From Clostridiales bacterium UBA6981 (GTDB lineage: Bacteria > Bacillota > Clostridia > Oscillospirales > Oscillospiraceae), in NCBI GenBank assembly GCA_002450075.1, contig DJYJ01000072.1, positions 1 through 29,145 on the forward strand: a DNA stretch of 29,145 bases. Direction: 5' to 3'. Position numbers and translations under genes: made by a program. Shown in pieces: positions 14,640-22,981 of this stretch (positions are counted from its first letter, which is position 1; each line of letters begins with the position of its first letter). The notes beneath the pieces are model-generated. The model saw only the letters and a program-made list of their open reading frames with translations, searched no databases and was not told where the DNA came from.

Positions 14640-16110
14640 AGGGATTCTCCGTCGGGTAGGGCAGAGACTTCGGCTGGTTGTAGCCGATGTCCTGCACGCC
14701 GAGATACTTGAACACCTCGAAGAGCGCCTTGCCGTGATGACCGAAGGCCACCGCGCCGTGGTGCGGGAAGCGCTTTTCGATCAGCACGTGGCGGTAGAAG
14801 CGGCCCATCTCATGGATGGCGAACACACCAATGCCGCCAAACGAGGTCGTCGCAACGGGGAGCACCTCGCCCTCGGCGATGTAGGAGCGGAGCTTGCCCT
14901 CGCTGTCGCACTGGAGGCGGAAGAAGGTGATCTCGCCGGGGGCGATGTCGCCTTCGAGCGTGCCGCGGGTGAAGTCGGGCTCGCTTCCTTCCGGCTCAAG
15001 CAGACGGTGCTGGATGAGCTGGTACTTCACGGCGCGGTCGGCGCACATCTTGCACGACGGCGTGTTGCCGCAGTGGAAGCCCATGAAGGTGTCGGTCAGG
15101 CTGTAATCATAGGTGCCCTTGATCTGGCTCTCCCACATCTCGGCGGGGACGGAGTTGTTGATGTCGAGGATCGTGACGGCGTCCTGGCTGACGCAGGCGC
15201 CGATGTATTCACTGAGAGCGCCGTAGATGTCGACCTCGCAGCTCACGGGGATGCCGCGGGCGGCCAGACGGGAGTTGACGAAGCAGGGCTCAAAGCCGAA
15301 CTGCTCCGGGAAGGCGGGCCAGCACTTGTCGGCGAACGCGACATACTTGCGCGCGCCCTTGTGCGCCTCGGCCCAGTCGAGCAGCGTCAGCTCGAACTGC
15401 GCCATGCGCTCGAGCAGGTCGGGGAAGTACTTGCCCTCGCCCATTTCCCTGGCCATGTCCTCGCAGACGGCGCCGATGCGCTCGTCGCCGGCGTGAGCCT
15501 TGTAGCTGACGAGCAGGTCGAGTTCGGAGTTCTCCTCGATCTCGACACCCAGCTCATAGAGGCCCTTGATCGGGGCGTTGCAGGCGAAGAAGTCCTGCGG
15601 ACGGGGACCGAAGGTGATGATCTTGAGGTTCTTCACGCCGATGATCGCGCGGGCGATCGGGATGAAGTCGCGGATCATGGAGCCGAGCTCGCCGGCGCGG
15701 CCGACGGGATACTCGGGGATATAGCCCTTGAGGTGGCGCATGCCGAGGTTGTAGGAGCAGTTGAGCATGCCGCAGTAGGCATCGCCGCGGCCGTTGATCA
15801 GGTCGCCGTCGCCCTCGGCGGCCGCCACGAACATGCAGGGGCCGTCAAAATATTTGGCGATCAGGGTCTCGGGCGTCTCGGGGCCGAAGTTGCCGAGGAA
15901 GACGACCAGCGCGTTGCAGCCTGCGGCCTTGACGTCCTCGACAGCCTTGAGCATGTCCTTTTCATTTTCCACCGTGACCGGGCACTCGTACAGCCCGCCG
16001 CGGCACTGTTTGACGATCGCCTCGCGGCGGCGGATCGAGAGGTTGATGGGGAAGCAGTCGCGGGAAACGGCAATAATACCGAGCTTGACTTCGGGGATGT
16101 TGCTCATCAT
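14632..16110 (-). CDS. L-fucose/L-arabinose isomerase family protein
   Basis: A 492-residue cytosolic protein of the aldose-ketose isomerase superfamily (FucI/AraA fold). The N-terminal Rossmann-like part carries GCNALVVFLGNFGPETP. The C-terminal part has candidate Mn2+ ligands Glu292 (CEVDIYGAL), Asp316 (ILDINN) and His458/His459 (AFGHHGKAL), as in fucose isomerase. AAGGAGG precedes the ATG. It lies 1 bp after a DUF4867 gene and in one operon with an FGGY kinase, so an aldose is probably isomerised to a ketose and then phosphorylated. The exact sugar (fucose, arabinose, other) is not readable; it is shorter than FucI (about 590). Confidence 0.87.
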   Translation of the reverse strand: MMSNIPEVKLGIIAVSRDCFPINLSIRRREAIVKQCRGGLYECPVTVENEKDMLKAVEDVKAAGCNALVVFLGNFGPETPETLIAKYFDGPCMFVAAAEGDGDLINGRGDAYCGMLNCSYNLGMRHLKGYIPEYPVGRAGELGSMIRDFIPIARAIIGVKNLKIITFGPRPQDFFACNAPIKGLYELGVEIEENSELDLLVSYKAHAGDERIGAVCEDMAREMGEGKYFPDLLERMAQFELTLLDWAEAHKGARKYVAFADKCWPAFPEQFGFEPCFVNSRLAARGIPVSCEVDIYGALSEYIGACVSQDAVTILDINNSVPAEMWESQIKGTYDYSLTDTFMGFHCGNTPSCKMCADRAVKYQLIQHRLLEPEGSEPDFTRGTLEGDIAPGEITFFRLQCDSEGKLRSYIAEGEVLPVATTSFGGIGVFAIHEMGRFYRHVLIEKRFPHHGAVAFGHHGKALFEVFKYLGVQDIGYNQPKSLPYPTENPFA

Positions 16111-16111
16111 G

Positions 16112-16747
16112 TCAGATGTCCTCCTTGATATCGATGTTGTCGCCGCTCAAACCGATGTGAGCGCCGTTTTTGGCCTGGTTGGATTCCGGATGCGCCAGCA
16201 GCCACTTGTTGCGGGCCGTCATCCAGCGGTCCTCCTCGCACTTCGGCTCGAAGACCGGAAGATCGGTGTTGGTGCCCTTCGGCAGCACGACCGCCACGCG
16301 GAAGCCGCAGTGGGGGCAGGTGTGGCAGGGGGCAAAGTGCAGCGTGGTGGCATAGACCTCGACCGGAACGCCCTTCGGCACGCGGAAGGCCTTGACCTTG
16401 GCGGTGTCGAGCACGCCGTTTTCGATCTCGTCCTGCTTGCCGAGCAGCAGGATGAAGTCCTTGGTGCCGATGTTCACCTCGCTGTCGCGGTGATACTCGA
16501 GACAGTTCAGCTTGGTGTTGTGCCCCCAGCACATGCCGAGCTGGATCGGCATGCCGCCGTAGGCGCGGTCGCGGAAGTCGCCATAGATCGCGCAGGCCTC
16601 GAGACTCGCGATGCCTGGCTCGTAGGCCGTGCCCTCCTCGGGCATCTCGATCTTCTCCATGGCCGCGAGCAGCTCGGCGGTGTCATAGCCCTCGAGCACC
16701 TTGCCGTAGGGTTTGAATTCAGGGTCGGTGACGGAATAAATGTGCAT
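16112..16747 (-). CDS. DUF4867 family protein (cupin-like), sugar isomerase operon
   Basis: A 211-residue protein. It begins MHIYSVTDPEFKPYGKVLEG and contains the family blocks YGGMPIQLGMCWGHNTKLNC, LEYHRDSEVNIG, ILLLGKQDEIENG and YATTLHFAPC, all characteristic of DUF4867. The H..E pair in YHRDSEVNI and later LHFAPCH look like metal-ligand positions of a cupin-like barrel, which is an inference. An extra CHTCPHC cluster (about 150-156) could bind zinc. DUF4867 genes commonly neighbour fucose-isomerase-like genes, so a role in handling the same sugar (mutarotation or isomerisation) is likely. TAAGGAGG, overlapping the kinase stop, precedes its ATG. Confidence 0.83.
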   Translation of the reverse strand: MHIYSVTDPEFKPYGKVLEGYDTAELLAAMEKIEMPEEGTAYEPGIASLEACAIYGDFRDRAYGGMPIQLGMCWGHNTKLNCLEYHRDSEVNIGTKDFILLLGKQDEIENGVLDTAKVKAFRVPKGVPVEVYATTLHFAPCHTCPHCGFRVAVVLPKGTNTDLPVFEPKCEEDRWMTARNKWLLAHPESNQAKNGAHIGLSGDNIDIKEDI

Positions 16748-16758
16748 CGTTTTCCTCC

Positions 16759-18246
16759 TTATCGGATCGCGGCGAAAAGCTCCCGCATCGCCGGATAGAT
16801 CCGTTTGAATTTCTGATACTGCGCCTCGTAGCGCGCCGTGAGCTCACTGTCCGGCTCGGTCGTGGAGGCAAGCTCCACCAGCGCGTCGGCAGCGGCCTGG
16901 ACGCTGGGATACACGCCGCAGCCGACCATCGCGAGCATCGCGCCGCCGTAGCCGGGGCCCTGCTCGGTTTTGACCATGTCAAGCGGGATGCCGAGGACGT
17001 TGGCAAAGATCTTGCGCCAGAGCGGCGACTTGGCCCCGCCGCCGCACAGGAAGCTGCGCGGGATCGCGATGCCGAGAGACTTGGCCACCTCGAAGCTGTC
17101 GCGGATGGCGAAGGCCACGCCCTCGAGCACGGCCTGCACAAGGTCGGCGCGCGTCGTGTCCATCGTGATGCCCGTGAAGGTGCCGCGGGCGTTTGTGTCG
17201 TTGATCGGGCTGCGCTCGCCCATCAGATACGGCAGGAAGAACACATGGTTGTTCCCCAGCTTGTCGTCGGTGATGCCCGTCTGCTCGGCGGCGTAGTCGG
17301 TCGTGTGCAGGATCTCCTCACACAGCCACTTGTTGCAGCTGGCCGCGGAGAGCATGCAGCCCATCAGATGCCAGCCTCCGTCGGCATGCGCAAAGGCGTG
17401 CAGGGCGTTGTTCGGGTCGACCGCGAACTGTTTTGAGGAGATGAACAGTGTGCCGGAGGTGCCGAGGGAGATGTTGCAGCCGCCCTCCCCCACGACGCCG
17501 GTACCGACCGCGGCCGCCGCGTTGTCGCCCGCGCCGGCAACGACGATGCAGTCACGCGGCAGACCGAGCGCGCCGGAGACAAAGCCCCGGATCGTGCCGA
17601 TGGGCTCATAGCTTTCAAAGAGCTGCGGCATCCAGGCCTCGTCCACGCCGCAGATTGCGAGCATCTCCTTTGACCAGCACCTGTGCTCGACGTCGAGCAG
17701 CAGCATGCCGGAGGCATCGGAATAGTCGCAGCTGTGCACGCCGGTGAGGCGGTAGTTGATGTAATCCTTGGGCAGCATGATCCTGCGGATGCGGGCGAAA
17801 TTCTCCGGCTCGTTGCGGCGCATCCACAAAAGCTTCGGCGCCGTGAAGCCGGCAAAGGCGATGTTCGCCGTGAGAGCAGAGAGCTTTTCCTTGCCGATCG
17901 TGTCGTTGAGATAGGCGACCTCCTCGCCGGTGCGGCCGTCGTTCCACAAGATCGCGGGGCGGATGACCGCGTCGTCCTCGTCCAGGGCGACAAGGCCGTG
18001 CATCTGGCCGCCGACGCCGATGCCGCGGACGGCGGATTTGTCAATATGCTCCGTCAGCTGGAGGACGCCGTGCTGCACGGCCTTCCACCAGTCCTCCGGG
18101 TTCTGCTCCGACCACCCGGGGTGCGGGAAGGACAGCGGATATTCCTTTGTGACCTCGCGCTCGATCCGCCCCTGTTCGTCAACGAGCAGGAGCTTGACCG
18201 CCGATGTGCCGAGGTCGATGCCGATATAGTACTGGATCGTGACCAC
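16759..18246 (-). CDS. xylB: FGGY-family carbohydrate kinase, xylulokinase-like
   Basis: An approximately 495-residue cytosolic sugar kinase that phosphorylates a ketose (D-xylulose or a relative) with ATP. The N-terminal phosphate motif YYIGIDLGTSAVKLLLVDEQG, then GWSEQNPEDWW, GIGVGGQMHGLV, ILWNDGRTGEEV and GAGDNAAAAVGTGVV are xylulokinase signatures. FLCGGGAKSPLWRKIFANVLG is the C-terminal adenosine-binding motif. It is the first gene of the operon with DUF4867 and isomerase genes. The start is unclear. GGAGG (18250-18246) is ideally placed for an ATC codon at 18237, where homologues have Met (xQYYIG). The GTG at 18246 overlaps that site, and an ATG at 18285 lacks one. Confidence 0.9.
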   Translation of the reverse strand: MVTIQYYIGIDLGTSAVKLLLVDEQGRIEREVTKEYPLSFPHPGWSEQNPEDWWKAVQHGVLQLTEHIDKSAVRGIGVGGQMHGLVALDEDDAVIRPAILWNDGRTGEEVAYLNDTIGKEKLSALTANIAFAGFTAPKLLWMRRNEPENFARIRRIMLPKDYINYRLTGVHSCDYSDASGMLLLDVEHRCWSKEMLAICGVDEAWMPQLFESYEPIGTIRGFVSGALGLPRDCIVVAGAGDNAAAAVGTGVVGEGGCNISLGTSGTLFISSKQFAVDPNNALHAFAHADGGWHLMGCMLSAASCNKWLCEEILHTTDYAAEQTGITDDKLGNNHVFFLPYLMGERSPINDTNARGTFTGITMDTTRADLVQAVLEGVAFAIRDSFEVAKSLGIAIPRSFLCGGGAKSPLWRKIFANVLGIPLDMVKTEQGPGYGGAMLAMVGCGVYPSVQAAADALVELASTTEPDSELTARYEAQYQKFKRIYPAMRELFAAIR

Positions 18247-18302
18247 CTCCGAAACATATGTGCGATTCTCTTTACAGCAGGTCATGCGGCCTGTTATACT
18301 CG

Positions 18303-18331
18303 ATTATATCATATAAGAAAGGATCGTGCCA
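18303..18331 (-). promoter_or_regulatory. Promoter of the kinase-isomerase operon
   Basis: Minus strand TGGCAC, 17-bp spacer, TATAAT (perfect -10, 18308-18303). Transcription would begin near 18296, leaving only about 11 nt before the ATG at 18285, which argues for a start further in. Confidence 0.55.
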
Positions 18332-18609
18332 TGAAAAGGACGGGGAAAGAATGGGCGCTTCGCGTTGTGATCCTGCTTTCAGGACTGACGGTCGCCCATC
18401 TGGGCGTGACGCTGTTTTTGCTGTCCTATCTCGGCTCGGATCCCTTCAACCTGTTTGCCCAGGGGATCTTCCGCACCTTATCGCGGCTCGGCGGCGTTGC
18501 CGGCGCGGGAACGCTCGTGTGCATGTTCCTCGTCGGGCCGGTGGCGGGCTTTTTCCTCCCGCTGAACGGCCGCTGGATTGAAGCGCTTGTGAGCCGGATA
18601 AACGACTAA
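18331..18609 (+). CDS. Short YczE/YitT-like membrane protein, probably a remnant
   Basis: A 92-residue protein with AAAGGA before the ATG. It has two hydrophobic stretches: VVILLSGLTVAHLGVTLFLL (12-31) and TLVCMFLVGPVAGFFLPL (about 61-78). SYLGSDPFNLFAQGI corresponds to the conserved LGxxPxDxLxxGL motif of YczE-type membrane proteins (about 200 residues, five to six helices). Here one helix is missing between LSRLGGV and AGAGTLV, and the C-terminal half is absent, so the gene looks internally deleted and truncated. It could still be expressed, but function is doubtful. Confidence 0.55.
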   Translation: MKRTGKEWALRVVILLSGLTVAHLGVTLFLLSYLGSDPFNLFAQGIFRTLSRLGGVAGAGTLVCMFLVGPVAGFFLPLNGRWIEALVSRIND

Positions 18610-18643
18610 GGACGGACCGGGATACGCAAAGCGCCTGGAGAGG

Positions 18644-18934
18644 TCATTCCTCTTCGGGCGTTTTGCCTGTCTCCTCCGTCTTGTTTTTTTCTGCGGCCGC
18701 CTCACGGCGATAGCGCAGCAGGCTGTAAAGCCCGAAGCCCAGCCCCGCCGCCATGAAGCCCACGCCGCAGCCCCAGGCCGCGGCCGGAGAGAGTGTGGAG
18801 GCGCCGACAAGGTATGTGCGCAGAAGGTCGAAGCCGAGATAGACGAGATAGGCCGCGACCGCAAGCCGCAGTGCAAAGAGATTGACGGTGCGGCTGCTTT
18901 TTGCCGCGCTTGTCTCTCTGTTTTTCTCGTCCAT
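18644..18934 (-). CDS. Small two-helix membrane protein of unknown function
   Basis: A 96-residue protein. It has a basic N-terminus, a first helix at about 19-40 (NLFALRLAVAAYLVYLGFDLL), a second at about 51-71 (AAWGCGVGFMAAGLGFGLYSL), and a highly charged, Glu/Lys-rich cytoplasmic tail. AAGGAG lies 7 nt before the ATG. It is not recognised beyond being a small membrane protein. It follows the sugar transporter block on the same strand, separated by a long perfect inverted repeat. Confidence 0.68.
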   Translation of the reverse strand: MDEKNRETSAAKSSRTVNLFALRLAVAAYLVYLGFDLLRTYLVGASTLSPAAAWGCGVGFMAAGLGFGLYSLLRYRREAAAEKNKTEETGKTPEEE

Positions 18935-18967
18935 AGTTCTTTCTCCTTCCGCGCCGGATCTTTGTCT

Positions 18968-19001
18968 GACCGGACGGCTGCTTTCCGGCAGCCGTCCGGT
19001 C
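18968..19001. terminator. 14-bp perfect inverted repeat after mmsB
   Basis: GACCGGACGGCTGC / GCAGCCGTCCGGTC with a 6-nt loop, 11 bp past the mmsB stop. No T run follows on the minus strand, so it may end transcription inefficiently or protect the mRNA 3' end rather than act as a standard terminator. Confidence 0.6.
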
Positions 19002-19011
19002 GGCTATTTTC

Positions 19012-20184
19012 TCAGCTGTTCTTTTTCTTTGAGACGACGTCGAAGATGACGGCGGCCAGGAGCACGAGGCCCTTGACGACCTTCTGATAGTTCGCGTCGA
19101 CGCCCATGATGCTCATGCCGATGTTGATAACGCCCATCAGCAGCGCGCCGATGATGACGCCCGGGACCGTGCCGACGCCGCCATAGGCGGAGGCGCCGCC
19201 GATGAAGCAGGAGCCGATGGCATCCATCTCATAGTTCTGGCCGTAAGTCGGCTGGGCGGAGGTCATGCGCGCGATCGTCAGGATACCGGCGAGGCCTGCG
19301 AGCAGACCCATGTTGGTATAGGCGAAGAAGTAGATCTTGCGCGTGTCGATACCGGAGAGCTTGGTCGCCGTCTCGTTGCCGCCGATGGCGTACAGATAGC
19401 GGCCGACCGTGGTCTTGGACGTGATGTAGGTGTAGATCAGCACCACGACCGCGACCCACAGCAGCGCCATCGGGATGCCCTTGTACTGGGCCAGGCGCAG
19501 CGTGAAGAACATCACGACCGCCACGATGATCACGGCCTTGATGATCGTCTTCGTCAGCGACTCGACCTCGAGGTCGTTGCGTTTGCGCACGGCGCGGCTG
19601 CGGAGCGTGAAGAACAGATACAGCGCGCAGGCGATGACGCCGACGATGACGCACAGGAGGTTGATCCCCTCGCCGTGGAAGATGTCCGGCACATAGCAGT
19701 TGGCACCGCCGCCGAAGAGCTGGACGAACTTTTCATTCGTCACGGAGACCGTTTTGCCCTGCAGCACGACGTTCGACAGGCCGCGGAACACCATCATGCC
19801 CGAGAGCGTGGTGATGAAGGGCGGGACCTTGACATACGCGATCCAGAAGGCCTGCCACGCGCCGATCAGCAGACCGACGACGAGCATGATCAGCACCGCG
19901 AGCCACATGTTCAGATCGCTGCGCATCAGCACGGCGCCGATCGTACCGACAAAGCAGACGACCGAGCCGACGGACAGGTCGATGTTGCCGCCCGTGAGGA
20001 TGCACAGCAGCATACCGGTGGCCAGCACGAACACATAGGCGTTCTGGGCGATGATATTCGTCAGGTTCTGGGGCAGCAGCAGCTTGCCGTTGGTGCGCCA
20101 GGCGAAGAACGCCGTCACCAGTACAAGCGCGATGATCATCGTGTATTTCTGAACGAAGTTCAGGATCTTTGTCTTTGTCGTCAT
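19012..20184 (-). CDS. mmsB: Multiple-sugar ABC transporter permease (MmsB/GguB/XylH type)
   Basis: A 390-residue inner-membrane permease of the BPD_transp_2 (RbsC-like) family with about ten helices. It shows VLATGMLLCILTGGNIDLSVGS (about 53-74), AYVKVPPFITTLSGMMVFRG, and the C-terminal ARMTSAQPTYGQNYEMDAIG followed by CFIGGASAYGGVGTVPG. Length and the YTYITSKTTVGRYLYAIGGN segment fit the long XylH/MmsB subgroup. It overlaps mmsA by 4 nt. With MmsA it would form one complete translocator, whose cognate binding domain is the ChvE-like half of the lipoprotein upstream. Confidence 0.92.
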   Translation of the reverse strand: MTTKTKILNFVQKYTMIIALVLVTAFFAWRTNGKLLLPQNLTNIIAQNAYVFVLATGMLLCILTGGNIDLSVGSVVCFVGTIGAVLMRSDLNMWLAVLIMLVVGLLIGAWQAFWIAYVKVPPFITTLSGMMVFRGLSNVVLQGKTVSVTNEKFVQLFGGGANCYVPDIFHGEGINLLCVIVGVIACALYLFFTLRSRAVRKRNDLEVESLTKTIIKAVIIVAVVMFFTLRLAQYKGIPMALLWVAVVVLIYTYITSKTTVGRYLYAIGGNETATKLSGIDTRKIYFFAYTNMGLLAGLAGILTIARMTSAQPTYGQNYEMDAIGSCFIGGASAYGGVGTVPGVIIGALLMGVINIGMSIMGVDANYQKVVKGLVLLAAVIFDVVSKKKNS

Positions 20185-21740
20185 TGCTCTTTCTCCTTTT
20201 CTGCCTTTGCCGGATCGGTGGAAAGAATGCAGGCCATGATTTTTTCCTGAGTGGCATCGGCGGCCTGGAACTCACCGACGATGCGGCCCTCGTTGAGCAC
20301 GTAGATCCGGTCGCTCATGCCCAGGACCTCGGGAAGCTCGGAGGAGATCATGATGACGGACTTCCCCGCCGCCACCAGATCGTTGATGATGCAGTAGATC
20401 TCATATTTCGCGCCGACGTCGATGCCGCGGGTGGGCTCGTCGAGGATCAGGATGTCCGGGTCGGCGTACATCCACTTGGCCAGCAGCACCTTCTGCTGGT
20501 TGCCGCCGGAGAGGTTGCCCACGTTCTGCTGGACGGAGGGCGTCTTGGTGTTGAGCTTTTTGCGGTATTCCTCCGCCACGGCCAGCTCCTTGTCGTGGTT
20601 GATCACGCCGTGGCTGCACACGCCCTTGAGGTTGGCGAGCGTGGTATTGACGGAGATCGGATTCGAGAGGATCAGTCCGCTGCCCTTGCGGTCCTCGGTG
20701 ACGTAGGCAAGGCCTGCGTCGATCGCCTGGCGCGGCGAGTGGAGCTTGACCTCCTTGCCGTGGATCTCCACGGTGCCGGAGATCTCCGAGCCGTAGCTGC
20801 GGCCGAAGATCGACATGGCCAGCTCGGTGCGTCCCGCGCCCATCAGGCCCGAGAAGCCAACGACCTCGCCCCTGCGCACGGTGAAGGAGACGTCGTCGAT
20901 GACCTTCTTTTCCGTGTAGATCGGGTGATAGACGTTCCAGTGCTTGACCTCGAGCGCGACCTCGCCGATCTTGACGTCGTGGCGCTTGGGGAAGCGGTCG
21001 TCCATCTCTCGGCCGACCATGCCGCGGATGATGCGGTCCTCGCTGATGTCGTCCGTGCCCTTGTGGAGCGTTTCGATCGTCTTGCCGTCACGCAGGATCG
21101 TGATGTCGTCTGCGACGTAGGAGACCTCATTGATCTTGTGGGAGATGATGATCGAGGTCATGCCCTGCTTTTTAAACTCCAGCAGCAAATCCAGCAGCGC
21201 CTGAGAGTCCTCCTCGTTGAGCGAGGAGGTCGGCTCGTCGAGGATCATGAGGCGGGCGTTCTTCGCCAGCGCCTTTGCGATCTCGACCATCTGCTGCTTG
21301 CCGACGCCGATATCCTTGATCAGCGTCTTGGACGATTCGGTCAAGCCGACGATCTTGAGGTATTTCGTCGCCTCGGCGTGGGTCTTGTCCCAGTTGATGG
21401 CATATTTTTTCCCCTGCTCGTTGCCCAGGAACATGTTCTCGCCGATCGTCATATACGGGACGAGCGCCAGCTCCTGGTGGATGATAACGATGCCTTTTTC
21501 TTCGCTGTCTTTGATCTTGGAGAACTTGCATACCTCACCCTCGTATACGATGTCTCCGCTGTAGCTGCCGTAGGGATACCAGCCGCTGAGCACGTTCATC
21601 AGCGTGGATTTCCCGGCGCCGTTTTCGCCGACCAGGGCGTGGATACTGCCCTTCTTTACGGCAAAGTTGACGTTGTCAAGCGCCTTGACGCCGGGGAATT
21701 CCTTGGTGATCCCCCGCATTTCCAGAATGTTTTCCGTCAA
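20181..21740 (-). CDS. mmsA: Multiple-sugar ABC transporter ATP-binding protein (MmsA/GguA type)
   Basis: A 519-residue tandem ATPase energising the MmsB permease. The first NBD has VGENGAGKSTLMNVLSG (Walker A), QQMVEIAKAL and MILDEPTSSL (Walker B). The second has a degenerate Walker A (SGLMGAGRTELA), signature LSGGNQQKV and LILDEPTRGIDVG, as usual in sugar importers of this class. Extra loops (YPYGSYSGDIVYEG; NEQGKKYAINW) are typical of MmsA rather than RbsA. The start is a TTG at 21740: GGAGGGG lies 5 nt upstream and the product then begins xTENILEMRGITKEFPG. An upstream in-frame ATG (21791) has no ribosome binding site and sits just after the predicted transcription start. Confidence 0.92.
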   Translation of the reverse strand: MTENILEMRGITKEFPGVKALDNVNFAVKKGSIHALVGENGAGKSTLMNVLSGWYPYGSYSGDIVYEGEVCKFSKIKDSEEKGIVIIHQELALVPYMTIGENMFLGNEQGKKYAINWDKTHAEATKYLKIVGLTESSKTLIKDIGVGKQQMVEIAKALAKNARLMILDEPTSSLNEEDSQALLDLLLEFKKQGMTSIIISHKINEVSYVADDITILRDGKTIETLHKGTDDISEDRIIRGMVGREMDDRFPKRHDVKIGEVALEVKHWNVYHPIYTEKKVIDDVSFTVRRGEVVGFSGLMGAGRTELAMSIFGRSYGSEISGTVEIHGKEVKLHSPRQAIDAGLAYVTEDRKGSGLILSNPISVNTTLANLKGVCSHGVINHDKELAVAEEYRKKLNTKTPSVQQNVGNLSGGNQQKVLLAKWMYADPDILILDEPTRGIDVGAKYEIYCIINDLVAAGKSVIMISSELPEVLGMSDRIYVLNEGRIVGEFQAADATQEKIMACILSTDPAKAEKEKEQ

Positions 21741-21811
21741 ATGATCCCCTCCAGACCCATGAGTTTTCTTGCCCTTTTCGGGTAAACGCATTGGCTGTAT
21801 GTACTGCTTTG

Positions 21812-21840
21812 ATTTTACGGGTCCGTCTCCCGCCTGTCAA
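21812..21840 (-). promoter_or_regulatory. Internal promoter for mmsA-mmsB
   Basis: Minus strand TTGACA, 17-bp spacer, TAAAAT, in the 134-bp gap between yjfF and mmsA. It is near consensus and matches the lipoprotein promoter box for box, so mmsAB can be transcribed separately. Confidence 0.75.
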
Positions 21841-21874
21841 GGCGCTTTTCACCCGACAGAGCCGCGGGCGGACG

Positions 21875-22981
21875 TTATCCGTCTTTTGGCTTGTCCTTGG
21901 CCGGCGCAGCGCTTTCCTTTTTCTTTCTTCTGCTTCTGTTCTTGCGCATCAGCACGAGGCTCTGCAGCAGGATGAAGAAGCTGAGCATGGCGCCGTTGGC
22001 CATTTCCTGCCACCAGGAGGCGTTGAGCGGGCTGAGCGCGATGATCTTCTGGATCGTGGCGAGGATCATTGAGCCGAAGAAGGTGCCGATCACGTTGCCG
22101 ACGCCGCCGGTGAGCAGCGTGCCGCCGATGATGGACGAGGCGATCGCGTCCATCTCGCTGCGCATGGCCACGCTGGCGTTGCCGGCCGGCTTGTGCATGA
22201 GAAAGACAAATCCCGCAAGCCCGCTGAGCAGGCCGCTGATCACATAGCTCCAGAAAACCGTGCTCTTGACGTTGATGCCGAGCATCAGCGCGCTCTGGCG
22301 GTTGCCGCCGACAGCGTAGATGCTGCGGCCGAGCCGCGTATAGCGCAGGATCAGATACATGAGGATGACGACGCACACCGCGACGATCGCGCCGATCTCG
22401 ATCTTGGCCGGGATCAGGTTGCCGTTTTGCGCCGTGTAGCCCAGCCAGGAGATCTTCAGTTTGGCCTTTACCAGAGCAAGGAAGCCCTCGTGCGTCACTT
22501 TGACCGGGTTGACGGACAAAATCGTCGTCAGGCCGCGCGCCAGGAACATGCCGGCGAGCGTAACGATAAAGGGCTGGATCTCCAGATGGCTGACGAGAAA
22601 GCCCTGCAGCACGCCGAAAGCGAGCCCGATGCCTAGCGCCAGCAGGAGCGTGAGCAGAATGCTCACGGCGCTGTTTCCGTCGGCGTTGCTGTTCAGGAAC
22701 AGCGCGCAGCTCATAACGGTCAGCCCGATCACGCCGCCGACGCTGATGTTGATGCCGCCGCCGATCATGACGATCGTCAGCGCGCAGGAGATGATGATCA
22801 GCGCCGCGTTGTCGTTGATTAGGTCAAAGATCATCTGCGGCTTGAGGAAGCCGCCCTTGAGCGTGAGCATGGCTGCGATGTACATGGCGGCGAAAATGCC
22901 GATACTGATGTACATCAGCATCTGGGTATCGCTCAGCGGCTCTCTGACGTGAAGACGGTTATGGTTGTTTTTCTCCGCCAT
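21875..22981 (-). CDS. yjfF: Sugar ABC transporter permease, YjfF type
   Basis: A 368-residue RbsC-family permease with about nine helices. It has MIGGGINISVGGVIGLTV (about 77-94), QPFIVTLAGMFLARGLTTIL, GRSIYAVGGNRQSALMLGI, and the C-terminal SEMDAIASSIIGGTLLTGGVG followed by GTFFG. It begins immediately after the ytfT stop codon. Two different permeases after one ATPase is the layout of the E. coli galactofuranose importer YtfQ-YtfR-YtfT-YjfF. The Lys/Arg-rich C-terminus (RKNRSRRKKKE) is cytoplasmic. Confidence 0.88.
   Translation of the reverse strand: MAEKNNHNRLHVREPLSDTQMLMYISIGIFAAMYIAAMLTLKGGFLKPQMIFDLINDNAALIIISCALTIVMIGGGINISVGGVIGLTVMSCALFLNSNADGNSAVSILLTLLLALGIGLAFGVLQGFLVSHLEIQPFIVTLAGMFLARGLTTILSVNPVKVTHEGFLALVKAKLKISWLGYTAQNGNLIPAKIEIGAIVAVCVVILMYLILRYTRLGRSIYAVGGNRQSALMLGINVKSTVFWSYVISGLLSGLAGFVFLMHKPAGNASVAMRSEMDAIASSIIGGTLLTGGVGNVIGTFFGSMILATIQKIIALSPLNASWWQEMANGAMLSFFILLQSLVLMRKNRSRRKKKESAAPAKDKPKDG

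Noticed and set aside
14734..16128. 464-aa frame antisense to the isomerase gene
   Set aside because: His/Ala/Asp-rich mirror translation; no promoter or ribosome binding site.
20169..21785. 538-aa frame antisense to mmsA
   Set aside because: Shadow frame without start signals or family motifs; the minus strand encodes a full tandem ATPase.
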